DNA of 64,000 nt from Acidaminobacterium chupaoyuni (GTDB lineage Bacteria > Bacillota > Clostridia > Oscillospirales > Butyricicoccaceae). The stretch's first letter is position 1, and each line of letters opens with the position of its first letter. Below the pieces are notes generated by a model. The model did no database searches. It was not told the origin of the DNA and saw nothing but the letters and a program-made list of their open reading frames with translations. The stretch lies in assembly GCA_047936785.1 (NCBI GenBank), contig CP176394.1, one strand, 5' to 3'. Below are positions 6,579-15,523 of this stretch, piece by piece. Position numbers and translations under genes: made by a program.

Positions 6579-7592
6579 ATGAGGGGTTTCGAACTTGTGG
6601 GTCAATGGATCCAAAACCAGCTTTTGGGCATGAAATGGCTGAACGCGCTCATCGGGCGCGGGCTGGAAGCCCTGGGGCTGGATACCGCCACCCGTTTGGG
6701 CGGCAGCGTTCAGTTTTTCATTTATGATGTGCTGAAGATCACCATTCTGTTATGCTTTTTGATCTTTTTGATCTCGTATATCCAAAGCTATTTTCCGCCG
6801 GAGCGCAGCAAGAAGATCCTCGGCCGGTTTCACGGCGTGTGGGCCAACTGCATTGCGGCGCTGCTGGGAACCGTGACGCCTTTCTGCTCGTGTTCTTCCA
6901 TCCCGCTGTTCATCGGGTTTAGCAGCGCGGGGCTTCCGCTGGGCGTGACCTTTTCGTTTTTGATCTCTTCGCCCATGGTGGATCTGGGCAGCCTGCTGCT
7001 GCTGATGAGCATTTTCGGCGCAAAAGTGGCGGTGGCCTATGTGCTGGTGGGTCTTGTGGTGGCGGTGGTCGGCGGCACGCTGATCGAAAAGCTGCATATG
7101 GAAGATCAGGTGGAAGATTTCATCCGCGGCGCGGGCGGCGTGGATCTGGATTCCCCCACGCTTTCACAAAACGACCGGCTGCGCTATGCCAAAGATCAGG
7201 TCTGGGCCACCTTCAGAAAGGTTCTGCCCTATATTCTGGTGGGCGTGGGCATCGGCGCGGTGATCCACAACTGGATCCCCGAAAGCTGGGTGGAATCCGT
7301 TCTGGGCGGCAAAAACCCCTTTGGCGTCGTGCTGGCCACTTTGATCGGCGTTCCCATGTATGCCGATATCTTCGGCACGATCCCCATTGCCGAAGCGCTG
7401 CTTTCCAAAGGCGCGCTGCTGGGCACGGTTTTAAGCTTTATGATGGCCGTGACCACCTTATCCCTGCCCTCGATGATCATGCTGAGAAAAGCCGTAAAGC
7501 CAAAGCTTCTGGCGCTTTTCGCGGCGATCTGCACCGTTGGCATCATCATTGTGGGTTATCTCTTCAACGCGTTCCACTTTTTGTTTTTATAA
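6579..7592 (+). CDS. PF03773-family permease (ArsP/YraQ-like), probable metalloid or organoarsenical exporter
   Basis: A 337-residue integral membrane protein; ATG 6579 is 8 bases after CGGAGG (GTG 6576 is an alternative). The hallmark TPFCSCSSIPLFIGF at residues 100-114 and the repeat-like MYADIFGTIPIAEALL near residue 265 identify the DUF318 permease family. About eight hydrophobic segments are visible, in two halves split by a hydrophilic loop (about 175-205). ArsP members export trivalent organoarsenicals, while other members lie in ars operons without proof of substrate. ArsC follows after 9 bases and a palindromic operator precedes it, supporting a resistance role. Confidence 0.9.
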   Translation: MRGFELVGQWIQNQLLGMKWLNALIGRGLEALGLDTATRLGGSVQFFIYDVLKITILLCFLIFLISYIQSYFPPERSKKILGRFHGVWANCIAALLGTVTPFCSCSSIPLFIGFSSAGLPLGVTFSFLISSPMVDLGSLLLLMSIFGAKVAVAYVLVGLVVAVVGGTLIEKLHMEDQVEDFIRGAGGVDLDSPTLSQNDRLRYAKDQVWATFRKVLPYILVGVGIGAVIHNWIPESWVESVLGGKNPFGVVLATLIGVPMYADIFGTIPIAEALLSKGALLGTVLSFMMAVTTLSLPSMIMLRKAVKPKLLALFAAICTVGIIIVGYLFNAFHFLFL

Positions 7593-7601
7593 GGGGGCTT
7601 T

Positions 7602-8012
7602 ATGGAACAGGCAGAAGCCAAACCAAAAATCGCGTTTGTCTGCGTGCATAATTCCTGCCGCAGCCAAATAGCCGAAGCGCTGGGCAAACACCTGGCTTCA
7701 GAACGCTTCGAATTTTATTCGGCGGGCACGCAAACCAAGCCCTCCATCAATCAGGACGCCGTGCGGCTGATGAAAAAGCGCTATGGCATCGATATGGAAA
7801 AGACGCAGTTTTCCAAGCCGCTTTCGGCCCTGCCGCCGGTGGATATCCTCATCACCATGGGCTGCGGGGTGGAATGCCCCGGTCTGCCCGCCGCTTTTCG
7901 GGAAAATTGGGGTCTGGAAGACCCCACCGGCAAAAGCGATGAGGCGTTTTATGCCGTGATGGATGCCATCCGCCAGCGTATTTTACAGCTGAAACAGCGA
8001 ACTTTTGAATAA
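7602..8012 (+). CDS. arsC: Arsenate reductase, low-molecular-weight phosphatase fold
   Basis: A 136-residue enzyme reducing arsenate to arsenite. The phosphatase loop C14-VHNSC-R20 is the CX5R site; C88 and C92 (MGCGVECPGLP) are candidate shuttle cysteines, and DPTGKSDEAF holds the general-acid aspartate. This matches thioredoxin-coupled ArsC (131-140 residues), not the glutaredoxin-type enzyme. The closer spacing of the second and third cysteines than in the Bacillus enzyme (7 apart) is worth noting. It is the last gene of the unit, and copy A of the structured repeat begins 16 bases after its stop. Confidence 0.93.
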   Translation: MEQAEAKPKIAFVCVHNSCRSQIAEALGKHLASERFEFYSAGTQTKPSINQDAVRLMKKRYGIDMEKTQFSKPLSALPPVDILITMGCGVECPGLPAAFRENWGLEDPTGKSDEAFYAVMDAIRQRILQLKQRTFE

Positions 8013-8027
8013 CGGCCAGACAGCCAT

Positions 8028-8150
8028 AACGGCCTGCTGCAAAATTGCGGCGGCGACAGGATCTCTTTTTGAAAAAAGTGTCGAATCGCTTTTCAACACG
8101 ATTTCAAGAAAAGATCTTGGCCGCCCCGTTTTGCGGCAGGCCGTTTTTTG
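8028..8150 (+). repeat. Structured intergenic element, copy A (terminator-like)
   Basis: The outer arms AACGGCCTGCTGCAAAA and TTTTGCGGCAGGCCGTT enclose about 85 bases and end in a T run. Inner stems GGCGGC/GCCGCC and AGGATCT/AGATCTT and the hairpin CTTTTT-GA-AAAAAG are visible. The arms match copies B (19341) and C (58113), but the interior is different. Its position and T run suggest that it ends the arsC transcript. Confidence 0.75.
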
Positions 8151-8171
8151 TTTGTCGGCGGTCAGGGGCGC

Positions 8172-9188
8172 TTATTCGCAATCGATGACTTCGATGACGC
8201 CGCCGCGATAACAGGCGAACAGATTTGCGTAATTCATCGGCAGGATTTTATCATAGACCACGGGGATGATCACTTCGCCGTTGGGGGCCGAAAGCCCACA
8301 GGCGCCGCCGTGGTTTTTTCTCACAATGAAACAGCCGTTTTTGCCGGGCCATTCCGATGAAAGATCCTGCGCCAGCAGGTGAGGATGCTTCGGTTCGCCC
8401 CCGGCGTTGATGAAATATTCGCGCCGAACACCCTCCTTTTCGGCTTCCTGCACCAAAATGGTCTCTTCATCGATTTCATAAAAGGCCTCGAACTGCGGCA
8501 TCAGAACCACCCGCCGCTCTTTGGTGTCATAAATGCCCATGGGTGGTTCGTCTTTGTTTTTTTCGTCCTCGCCGAAAGAAAAGCCAACAAAGCGGCTGTC
8601 ATAATCCATCTCATAATGGTCGAAGCAGGCGTCTTGGGGGGCTTCCAGCCGGCGGCCGGCCAGATCGATCAGATAATAATTTTCCGTATATTCCCTTGAA
8701 ACCACCGCCACGCCATAGCGGTTGAAGGGCCACGCCTCCCGAAAGTGAAACGGCAGAACGGTTTTCCCCTGTTCATCGATATAGCCCCAGTGGGTTTCGT
8801 AATAACGGGAAGATCCCTTCTGAAACCAGGTGCGGCCAAGGCAGACGGCGCAAAGACCCATTGAAAATTCCGCTGCGGAAGCATATTGCGGCTCAATGAC
8901 TACTTCGCCCCGCAGATTTTTAAACCCATAGGTGCCGAACACATCGTCGATTTCATGAATTTGTTTTGTAGACGAAAAAGAAACCAGCCCGCCGCAGACC
9001 CGTTCCACCCGGCGCAGGCGCTCGTTTTCCCATAATTCTTCGTTTTCAGCCGCCAGAGACATTTCGCCCGCGGGGGCAGGGCAGGGGCATCCCCGGGCGT
9101 CGAGATAGCTTTCTTCCATTTTAAAGATCAGGCTGTTGGGATCGGCCAGATGCAGATTTTCCGCGCTGACGCAAAACAAGGTTTTCAT
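8172..9188 (-). CDS. WG-repeat (KWG) protein of unknown function
   Basis: A 338-residue protein. The start at 9188 is 6 bases after GGAGGG; the frame is open further upstream but without a ribosome site. Several repeats read as a WG motif: YGFKNLRGEVVIEPQY (about 108-123), WGYIDEQGKTVLPFHF, MGIYDTKERRVVLMPQF and CGLSAPNGEVIIPVVY. These beta-rich repeats form propeller-like or solenoid domains and probably bind a ligand or partner. No signal peptide or membrane segment is visible, so the protein is probably cytoplasmic. It converges on the arsenic cluster and is transcribed alone. Precise role unknown. Confidence 0.85.
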   Translation of the reverse strand: MKTLFCVSAENLHLADPNSLIFKMEESYLDARGCPCPAPAGEMSLAAENEELWENERLRRVERVCGGLVSFSSTKQIHEIDDVFGTYGFKNLRGEVVIEPQYASAAEFSMGLCAVCLGRTWFQKGSSRYYETHWGYIDEQGKTVLPFHFREAWPFNRYGVAVVSREYTENYYLIDLAGRRLEAPQDACFDHYEMDYDSRFVGFSFGEDEKNKDEPPMGIYDTKERRVVLMPQFEAFYEIDEETILVQEAEKEGVRREYFINAGGEPKHPHLLAQDLSSEWPGKNGCFIVRKNHGGACGLSAPNGEVIIPVVYDKILPMNYANLFACYRGGVIEVIDCE

Positions 9189-9621
9189 AATCATCCCTCC
9201 GTCGTTATCATGATTTCCAGTATAATACAAATGAAGTCCGATAAACCGGGCTTTCACGGCGCCGCCCGGCGGCAGGGCGGTTTTGCGGCAATTCTTCCCT
9301 TTGAATTCGTCCACAGAGCGGCCTCATTCCGGGCGTGGATTTTCCCCGTTTTCGGCATATTTTTCCGCGGATCATTTCACACAAAAAAGAAGTTCCGCGC
9401 CGCCATACTTCTTATTCAAAATGACTTTTCCAAAAAAATGCGCATTCTTGCGCATTTTTTATGAATCATGATAAAATAGTGATTTTTTTAACATTCAAAC
9501 GCGTCTTTCGTGCATCTTTGCTGTTTTTTCGATATTTTTATGGTAATTGTGAACAAGAAATCGGCCGTTTGCTTTTTCGAGTTTCTTAATAAATAGGTAA
9601 AATTCTATTCATATTATCTAT
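9189..9621. other. Divergent intergenic region, AT-rich on the right, no gene seen
   Basis: It separates the WG-repeat gene from the peptide transporter. It holds one clear hairpin at 9432-9460 (AAAAAATGCGCA/TGCGCATTTTTT around TTCT) that could terminate in either direction. Base composition shifts from GC-rich to clearly AT-rich at about 9360-9620. Small open frames on the plus strand lack ribosome sites. Confidence 0.6.
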
Positions 9622-9650
9622 TTGACGGCGCGGAGCTTCGCTGATAAGAT
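9622..9650 (+). promoter_or_regulatory. Promoter of the peptide ABC operon
   Basis: TTGACG (9622-9627) and TAAGAT (9645-9650) with a 17-base spacer lie 62 bases before the ATG of the binding protein, and make the longer in-frame start at 9622 untenable. Confidence 0.7.
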
Positions 9651-9711
9651 AGCCACCGGTACGATGGCAAAAGGATGCCACGACGAAATGACAAGAAAAG
9701 AGGAACGCAAG

Positions 9712-11277
9712 ATGAAACGGAAGCTTAGCTTACTGCTGGCTATTATGATGCTGGCCGGCGTGCTTGCCGGATGCAGCCAGAAAGCCGCAGACGACAAAGG
9801 CACCACAGCAAAAACAGAAGGTTCTTCCGCAGCCAACAAAGATGTTTTCACTTATTCTTTAGGCGGCGATACGGGCAACACCCTCAACACCTTCACCGCA
9901 GACGACAGATGGAGCCTGATGACCTGCAACATGGTGGCTTCGCCCCTTTACAAGATCGATCAGGATGGCACTTTCCTGCCGGTTCTGGCCGAAAGCATGG
10001 AACCCTCGGCAGACGGCCTGACCTATACCCTGAAGCTGAAGGAAGGCCTGAAGTGGAGCGACGGCGAACCCTTCACCGCCGATGATGTGATCTTCACCTA
10101 TGACGCCTATAACAAACAGAGCCCCGCCCTTTATGTGGAAGGCAAGCCCATCGCAATGGAAAAGAAAGACGACCTGACCGTTCTGTTCACGCTGCCTTCT
10201 CCTTCCGCAAGCGTTGTGGAAATGCTCTCGGCCGAAGTTTTCATGGCCCCCAAGCATATCTTCGACGGCAAAAACAGCTATGACATCAATATGCTGGAAG
10301 GCAAAGTGGTCGGCACCGGCCCCTATATGCTGGAAGAATATAAAACCGGCCAATATCTGAAATTCACCGCCAACCCGAATTATGCGGGCGGCGAAGCAAA
10401 GATCAAGACCGTTGTCTTCAAGATCATCCCCAACGCCGACACCGCTTCCCTCGCCATGCAGAATAAAGAAGTCGATGCCCTGGTGGCTCTGCCTTCTCAG
10501 CTGGCGCCCTTTAAAGATAACAAAGATTTCACCGTCACCAACTACAGCGAAGGCCGCGTGCCTTATTTAAGGCTCAACCGCATCTCTGACGCGATGCAGA
10601 ACAAAGATTTCCGCACAGGCCTTTTCAAGGCGCTTGATCGCAAAGAGATCATGACCGCCGCTTACACCTCTGATGAATTCTATAAGCTGGGTTATTCTTT
10701 CCTGCCCGTTGTCAACTCTTATTACAGCGACGATGTTGAAAAATATGACAAAAACCTGGAAGAAGCCAAAAAACTGGTGGCCAACGGCCCCAAATCGGTA
10801 AAGCTTTGCTATGTGGCCGATGACGCGGCCCAGGAAAAGCAGGCGCTGACCATTCAGGCCGAACTGAAGCAGGTGGGCGTGACCGTTGAACTGGCCGGCG
10901 TAGATCAGGCCGCATGGATGGCCGCCGCCAACGACCACGAAAACAAAGATTATGATATGTATCTGGGCGGTTATGTCATGGGCATCGACCCCGACACCTT
11001 CGCCGCTCTGGTCGATTCTTCTTCCGACAACATGCTGAACTTCGATAACCCCGAGATCAACAAGCTGTTCGCCGCGGGCAAAGCCGAGCTTGACCCCGCC
11101 AAGCGCGCCGAGATCTATAAGCAGGCGCAGAAGATGGTTTCCGAAGAAGCGCTGTTCTATCCGTTCGGCACAAACATGAGATCTTTGGTGACCACCGCGA
11201 GAGTTTCGGGTGTGGAAGATGCCGGCCTCGTGCCCATCTATACCTTCCGCGATTTCTCTAAGCTGGAACTGAAATAA
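9712..11277 (+). CDS. Peptide ABC transporter substrate-binding lipoprotein (SBP_bac_5 family)
   Basis: A 521-residue exported lipoprotein. MKRKLSLLLAIMMLAGVLAG followed by C21 is a type II signal with an LAGC lipobox, so the mature protein is anchored outside the membrane. The family signature appears as LAESMEPSADGLTYTLKLKE, then LKWSDGEPFTADDVIFTY. It binds oligo- or dipeptides (nickel or other ligands are possible in the family) and hands them to the permease encoded next. The start at 9712 follows AGAGGAACG. It is the first gene of a five-gene operon. A hairpin downstream may favour binding-protein mRNA over the permease message. Confidence 0.93.
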   Translation: MKRKLSLLLAIMMLAGVLAGCSQKAADDKGTTAKTEGSSAANKDVFTYSLGGDTGNTLNTFTADDRWSLMTCNMVASPLYKIDQDGTFLPVLAESMEPSADGLTYTLKLKEGLKWSDGEPFTADDVIFTYDAYNKQSPALYVEGKPIAMEKKDDLTVLFTLPSPSASVVEMLSAEVFMAPKHIFDGKNSYDINMLEGKVVGTGPYMLEEYKTGQYLKFTANPNYAGGEAKIKTVVFKIIPNADTASLAMQNKEVDALVALPSQLAPFKDNKDFTVTNYSEGRVPYLRLNRISDAMQNKDFRTGLFKALDRKEIMTAAYTSDEFYKLGYSFLPVVNSYYSDDVEKYDKNLEEAKKLVANGPKSVKLCYVADDAAQEKQALTIQAELKQVGVTVELAGVDQAAWMAAANDHENKDYDMYLGGYVMGIDPDTFAALVDSSSDNMLNFDNPEINKLFAAGKAELDPAKRAEIYKQAQKMVSEEALFYPFGTNMRSLVTTARVSGVEDAGLVPIYTFRDFSKLELK

Positions 11278-11287
11278 CGAAACGGTG

Positions 11288-11310
11288 AAGAGGGGCGTTA
11301 AGCCCCTCTT
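11288..11310 (+). terminator. Intercistronic hairpin after the binding-protein gene
   Basis: AAGAGGGGC and GCCCCTCTT form a 9-bp stem followed by a short T run. Such hairpins often cause partial termination or stabilise the upstream message, giving more binding protein than permease. Confidence 0.6.
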
Positions 11311-11390
11311 TCCATCTTTCATCCGCCGCGGGGCAAAAACGCTTTCGCCGGCGAAATCTATCGAAACCGGTTTTTTAACGGAGGTAAGGC

Positions 11391-12344
11391 ATGCTGAAAT
11401 ATATCCTCAAAAGAATTTTGCAGGCGATCCCGCTTCTTTTCGTCATCACGGCGCTCTGCTTTCTTTTAATCAATCTGGCGCCCTATGACGCGGTGGATGC
11501 CATCACCACCCCCGATATGTCCCGCGCCGAGATCGAACAGAAACGCGAAGATTACGGGCTGAACGACCCCATCTATGTGCAATATGGCAAGTGGCTTGAA
11601 AACATCTGCCATGGCGAATTCGGCAATTCGCTTTTATCGCACACCAGCATCAAATATGATCTCAAACAGCGCATCCCCGCCACCATCCAGCTGGTGCTGC
11701 CCGCTTATCTCACGGCTTTCTGCCTGGCCATCGTTCTGGGCCTTGTGGCGGGCAGCCACAAAAACAGGGCGGCCGATAAAATCATCGATGGGCTCAGCTC
11801 GGTGGGCATCGCGATGCCCACCTTCTGGCTGGCGCTGCTGATGATGTATTTTTTTAGCTATCGATTGAAAATTTTCCCGCTGATGGGGATGCACACCATC
11901 GGGCTTGAGCATTCGGTTTCCGATTATCTGAAGCATTTTGCCATGCCCTATATCGTTTTGACCATGGGCTTTCTGCCTGATCTCACCCGTTATGTGAGAG
12001 CTTCCACCATCGGCCAGCTGAAAGAGGATTACTGCCTTGTGCAGGAAGCTTTCGGCGCGAAAAAGGCGCAGATCCTTTTCGGCCATGTGCTGCGCAATGT
12101 TCTCACCCCGCTGGTGACAAAGCTGGGCATGGCTCTGCCCATGCTGGTGACGGGCGCCGTGATCACCGAAACCATTTTTGCCTGGCCGGGCATCGGGCCT
12201 TATTTCGTGAAGGCCATTCAAAGCCTTGATTACCCGATCGTGATGAGCATTCTGGTTTTATCGGGCACCTTAGTCATTTTGGGGAACCTGCTGTCGGATG
12301 TGATCTATTGCCTGACAGACCCCAGAATCAAAACCCAGGGATAG
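11391..12344 (+). CDS. Peptide ABC transporter permease 1 (DppB/OppB family)
   Basis: A 317-residue inner-membrane permease with the BPD_transp_1 fold. The N-terminus (MLKYILKRILQAIPLLFVI) is a typical DppB/OppB first helix; a periplasmic domain with DYGLNDPIYVQYGKWLENI follows. The EAA loop contacting the ATPases is at EAFGAKKAQILFGHVLRNVL. It forms a heterodimer with the product of the next gene. An AACGGAGGTAAGGC site precedes the ATG, and 12 bases separate it from the second permease. Confidence 0.95.
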   Translation: MLKYILKRILQAIPLLFVITALCFLLINLAPYDAVDAITTPDMSRAEIEQKREDYGLNDPIYVQYGKWLENICHGEFGNSLLSHTSIKYDLKQRIPATIQLVLPAYLTAFCLAIVLGLVAGSHKNRAADKIIDGLSSVGIAMPTFWLALLMMYFFSYRLKIFPLMGMHTIGLEHSVSDYLKHFAMPYIVLTMGFLPDLTRYVRASTIGQLKEDYCLVQEAFGAKKAQILFGHVLRNVLTPLVTKLGMALPMLVTGAVITETIFAWPGIGPYFVKAIQSLDYPIVMSILVLSGTLVILGNLLSDVIYCLTDPRIKTQG

Positions 12345-12356
12345 GGGAGAAGCACA

Positions 12357-13238
12357 ATGAAAAAAGAAAAAGCAATCGGACAAAGCCGCCGCTGGGCGAA
12401 CATGAAACACGAATTCCGCCACAACAAACAGGCGATCTTCGCCGCCGTTTTTGTTCTGACGGTGGTCATCATCAGCCTTTTGGTGGTGTTTGTAAAAGCC
12501 GACCCCGACGCCATCGATATGGGCAAAATGCTGCAGCCCGCCAGCGGCAAACACTGGCTGGGAACCGATGAGCTGGGGCGCGATTATCTGCTGCGCGTGA
12601 TCTATGGCGGCCGCGTTTCGCTTCTGGTGGGCGTTCTGGCCATGTTCACCTCTGTGGTCATCGGCGTGGTGGTCGGCACGGTGGCCGGCTATTTCGGCGG
12701 ATTCATCGACAGCCTGCTCATGCGCGCGGTGGATATTTTCACCGCCATCCCCTGGATCATCATGGTGACGGTGGTGGCGCTGCTGTTTAAAAAAGGGCTG
12801 GCTTCCATCATCATCGTGATCGGCTGCTTCAGCTGGATGGAGATCGCCCGCCTTGTGAGGGCGGAAACCCTTTCTTCCCGCGAGCGTGAATATGTGCAAT
12901 ATGCCAAATTCATCGGCATCCCTTCCATGGCCATCATCCGCAACCATGTGATCCCCACGGTGTTCCCCACCATCATCACGGCGGCCACCGCGGCCATCGC
13001 CAACGCCATCATGACGGAAAGCGCGCTGAGCTTTTTAAATCTGGGCGTTCAGCAGCCCATGTCTTCCTGGGGCAGCCTTTTGCAGACCGCACAGCAGAAT
13101 TTGCAGCAGGCGCCGCTGATGGCGGTGGTTCCCGGCATTTTGATCATTCTCACGGTGTATTCCTTCAACAAGCTGGGGGATGTACTGAGAGTATTTGTTG
13201 AGCCAAGAATTACGGCAGGTGATAAATATGACGCATAA
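12357..13238 (+). CDS. Peptide ABC transporter permease 2 (DppC/OppC family)
   Basis: A 293-residue permease. The N-terminal OppC_N region (WANMKHEFRHNKQAIFAAVF) is followed by HWLGTDELGRDYLLRVIYGG, a strong DppC/OppC signature, and by an EAA loop at YAKFIGIPSMAIIRNHVIP. Six membrane helices are expected. Its 3' end overlaps the first ATPase gene by 11 bases, implying translational coupling of the complex. Confidence 0.95.
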   Translation: MKKEKAIGQSRRWANMKHEFRHNKQAIFAAVFVLTVVIISLLVVFVKADPDAIDMGKMLQPASGKHWLGTDELGRDYLLRVIYGGRVSLLVGVLAMFTSVVIGVVVGTVAGYFGGFIDSLLMRAVDIFTAIPWIIMVTVVALLFKKGLASIIIVIGCFSWMEIARLVRAETLSSREREYVQYAKFIGIPSMAIIRNHVIPTVFPTIITAATAAIANAIMTESALSFLNLGVQQPMSSWGSLLQTAQQNLQQAPLMAVVPGILIILTVYSFNKLGDVLRVFVEPRITAGDKYDA

Positions 13239-14202
13239 TTTATTGGAAGTGGAAAACCTGGCCACGACCTTCCATTCCCGCGGGCAAAAGGTGCAGGCCG
13301 TGAGAGGCATCGACCTGCATGTGGAAGAGGGCGAAGTGCTGGGCATCGTGGGTGAATCGGGCAGCGGCAAAAGCGTGACGATGAAAACCGTGATGGGGCT
13401 TTTGCCCGAAAACGCCGCGGTGAGCAGCGATAAGCTGGTTTTCGGCGGCCGCGATCTGAAAACCATCAGCCGTGAAGACTATCGCAAGATCCGCGGCAAA
13501 GAAATGACCATGATCTTTCAAGACCCCATGACCGCCCTTGACCCGCTGAAAAAGATCGGCGGGCATCTGACAGAGGTGATCCTGCGCCATAGCGATTGTT
13601 CCAAAGCGGCGGCGCGGGCGCGGGCCATCGAGGTGCTGGGCATGGTGGGCATCCCCAACCCCGAAGAACGCATGGATCAATATCCCCATGAATTTTCGGG
13701 CGGCATGCGCCAAAGGGTGCTCATCGCCATGGCGCTGAGCTGCCACCCCAAGCTGCTCATCGCCGATGAGCCCACCACCGCGCTGGATGTGACCATTCAG
13801 GCGCAGATCCTCGATCTGCTGCGGGAGCTGAAAGAAAAAAGCCGCACTTCCATCGTGCTCATCACCCACGATATGGGGGTGGTGGCTTCCATCTGCTCGC
13901 GCATTATGATCATGTATGGCGGGCTGATCGCCGAAGAAGGGCTGGCCGAAGAAATTTTCTATCAGCCGAAGCACCCTTATACCAAGGCGCTGCTCAAAGC
14001 CATCCCTTCGGCCGACCGCAAAGAAGGTGAGCGGCTGGTTTCGATCCCGGGGCTTCCGCCTTCGCTGATCGAACCGCCCAAGGGATGCCCCTTTGCCGAC
14101 CGCTGCACACAGGTCATGCCGCAATGCCGCACAGAGATGCCGAAAATGCGCGAGATCTCTCCCACGCATAAAGCCATGTGCCACTTCATCACAGAGGAAT
14201 AG
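13228..14202 (+). CDS. Peptide ABC transporter ATP-binding protein 1 (DppD/OppD family)
   Basis: A 324-residue ATPase. Walker A is GESGSGKS, the signature is FSGGMRQRV, Walker B is LLIADEPTTALDV and the switch is LITHDMGV. The C-terminus has the oligopeptide-ABC extension (YQPKHPYTKALLKAIPS, then CPFADRCTQVMPQC), whose cysteines can hold an iron-sulfur cluster in this family. ATG 13228 after AGGTGAT overlaps the preceding gene; the longer open frame would run further into it. Confidence 0.95.
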   Translation: MTHNLLEVENLATTFHSRGQKVQAVRGIDLHVEEGEVLGIVGESGSGKSVTMKTVMGLLPENAAVSSDKLVFGGRDLKTISREDYRKIRGKEMTMIFQDPMTALDPLKKIGGHLTEVILRHSDCSKAAARARAIEVLGMVGIPNPEERMDQYPHEFSGGMRQRVLIAMALSCHPKLLIADEPTTALDVTIQAQILDLLRELKEKSRTSIVLITHDMGVVASICSRIMIMYGGLIAEEGLAEEIFYQPKHPYTKALLKAIPSADRKEGERLVSIPGLPPSLIEPPKGCPFADRCTQVMPQCRTEMPKMREISPTHKAMCHFITEE

Positions 14203-14207
14203 ACGAT

Positions 14208-15191
14208 ATGGATGGAACGATACTGCTCAAAGCAGAACATTTGAAAAAATATTTCCCCGTGAGCCACTTTTTAGGCGGCGGCAAACGGATGCTCAAAGCG
14301 GTGGATGATGTTTCGCTGGAAATTTTCAAGGGCGAGACCTTCGGCCTGGTGGGCGAATCGGGATGCGGCAAATCGACCCTGGGCCGCTCGCTGATCCGCA
14401 TGTATGACATCACCGGCGGCACCATCACCTATGACGGCGACGATATCTCGCTTTTGAAAGGCAAAAAGCTGGAAGATTACCACAAGCGCATGCAGATCAT
14501 CTTTCAAGACCCTTATTCCGCGCTGAACCCCTATTGGAATGTGAAAGAAATTCTGCGCGAGCCTTTGCAAAAGGCCGGCATGAACGAAAAAGACCAGCTG
14601 GAACGCATGAAATATCTGCTGGGCAAAGTGGGCATGAAGCCGGAAGACCTGGAAAAATTCCCTTATGAATTCAGCGGCGGCCAGCGCCAGCGCATCGGCA
14701 TCGCCCGCGCGCTTTCGGTGGATCCTGAGTTCGTGATGTGCGATGAACCCATTTCGGCGCTGGATGTTTCCATTCAGGCGCAGGTGGTCAATATGCTGGA
14801 AGATTTGCAGCAGGAAATGCATCTGACCTATCTTTTCGCCGCCCACGACCTTTCAATGGTGAAATATATCAGCCACCGCATCGGCGTGATGTATCTGGGC
14901 AACCTTGTGGAAGTGGCCCCCTGCGGCCCGCTTTACGAGCGCCCGCTGCATCCTTATACGCAGGCGCTGCTTTCGGCCATCCCCGTAGCCGACCCCCGCG
15001 CCGCCCAGGCTTCGGGCCGCATGATCTTGAAAGGCGAACTGCCCAGCCCCATGCATGTGCCCCAGGGCTGCCATTTTTCGCCGCGCTGCCCCTATGCCAA
15101 CGAGCGCTGCAGGAAAGAAAAGCCCACGGCGCAGGAAGCGGAGACCGGCCACTGGGTCAGCTGTTTCCGCTATGCCGAAATCAACGGCTGA
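14208..15191 (+). CDS. Peptide ABC transporter ATP-binding protein 2 (DppF/OppF family)
   Basis: A 327-residue ATPase that pairs with the preceding one. Walker A is GESGCGKST, the signature FSGGQRQRI, Walker B FVMCDEPISALDVS; the C-terminal extension is ERPLHPYTQALLSAIPVAD followed by HFSPRCPYANERC with conserved cysteines. ATG 14208 follows an AGAGGAAT site and lies 5 bases after the previous stop. It closes the operon and is followed by a strong terminator. Confidence 0.95.
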   Translation: MDGTILLKAEHLKKYFPVSHFLGGGKRMLKAVDDVSLEIFKGETFGLVGESGCGKSTLGRSLIRMYDITGGTITYDGDDISLLKGKKLEDYHKRMQIIFQDPYSALNPYWNVKEILREPLQKAGMNEKDQLERMKYLLGKVGMKPEDLEKFPYEFSGGQRQRIGIARALSVDPEFVMCDEPISALDVSIQAQVVNMLEDLQQEMHLTYLFAAHDLSMVKYISHRIGVMYLGNLVEVAPCGPLYERPLHPYTQALLSAIPVADPRAAQASGRMILKGELPSPMHVPQGCHFSPRCPYANERCRKEKPTAQEAETGHWVSCFRYAEING

Positions 15192-15221
15192 GCGCGGTTT
15201 TAAAAGCCAGAAACAGTTTCA

Positions 15222-15251
15222 GCGGGTGGCCTTTCGGCCACCCGCTTTTTT
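15222..15251 (+). terminator. Terminator of the peptide ABC operon
   Basis: GCGGGTGGCC/GGCCACCCGC with a TTTC loop, then TTTTTT. Confidence 0.92.
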
Positions 15252-15383
15252 CGGATTTTATGTCTTTTTCATAAAAACCTGTCTTGCGAAACCCGCCGCA
15301 GGCGGCGTCTGCAATTTTCTTCGGCTGCTCTTTTTATTGTCGATTGGCCTGTTGCGAAAGCGGGAAGATTTCTGTAAAGCCGC

Positions 15384-15412
15384 TTTACGAAGGCGCCGCA
15401 GGTTGCTATAAT
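15384..15412 (+). promoter_or_regulatory. Promoter of the hexapeptide acetyltransferase gene
   Basis: TTTACG (15384-15389) and a perfect TATAAT (15407-15412) with a 17-base spacer. About 105 bases of GC-rich leader, with short GGCGGG-type hairpins, follow before the start codon. Confidence 0.65.
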
Positions 15413-15523
15413 AATGTTATTCATCAAACGGCGCCGCATAGGCGGGGGCTTTCGCCGCGCCCCGCCCATGGGTAAACTGCGCCTGGCGGGTTTGCCCCGC
15501 CGCAAAAGAAGGGATTTGGCCTG

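Noticed and set aside
15252..15383. A short plus-strand gene between the ABC operon and the acetyltransferase
   Set aside because: Frames here lack ribosome sites and cross the terminator tail; no protein-like sequence was seen.
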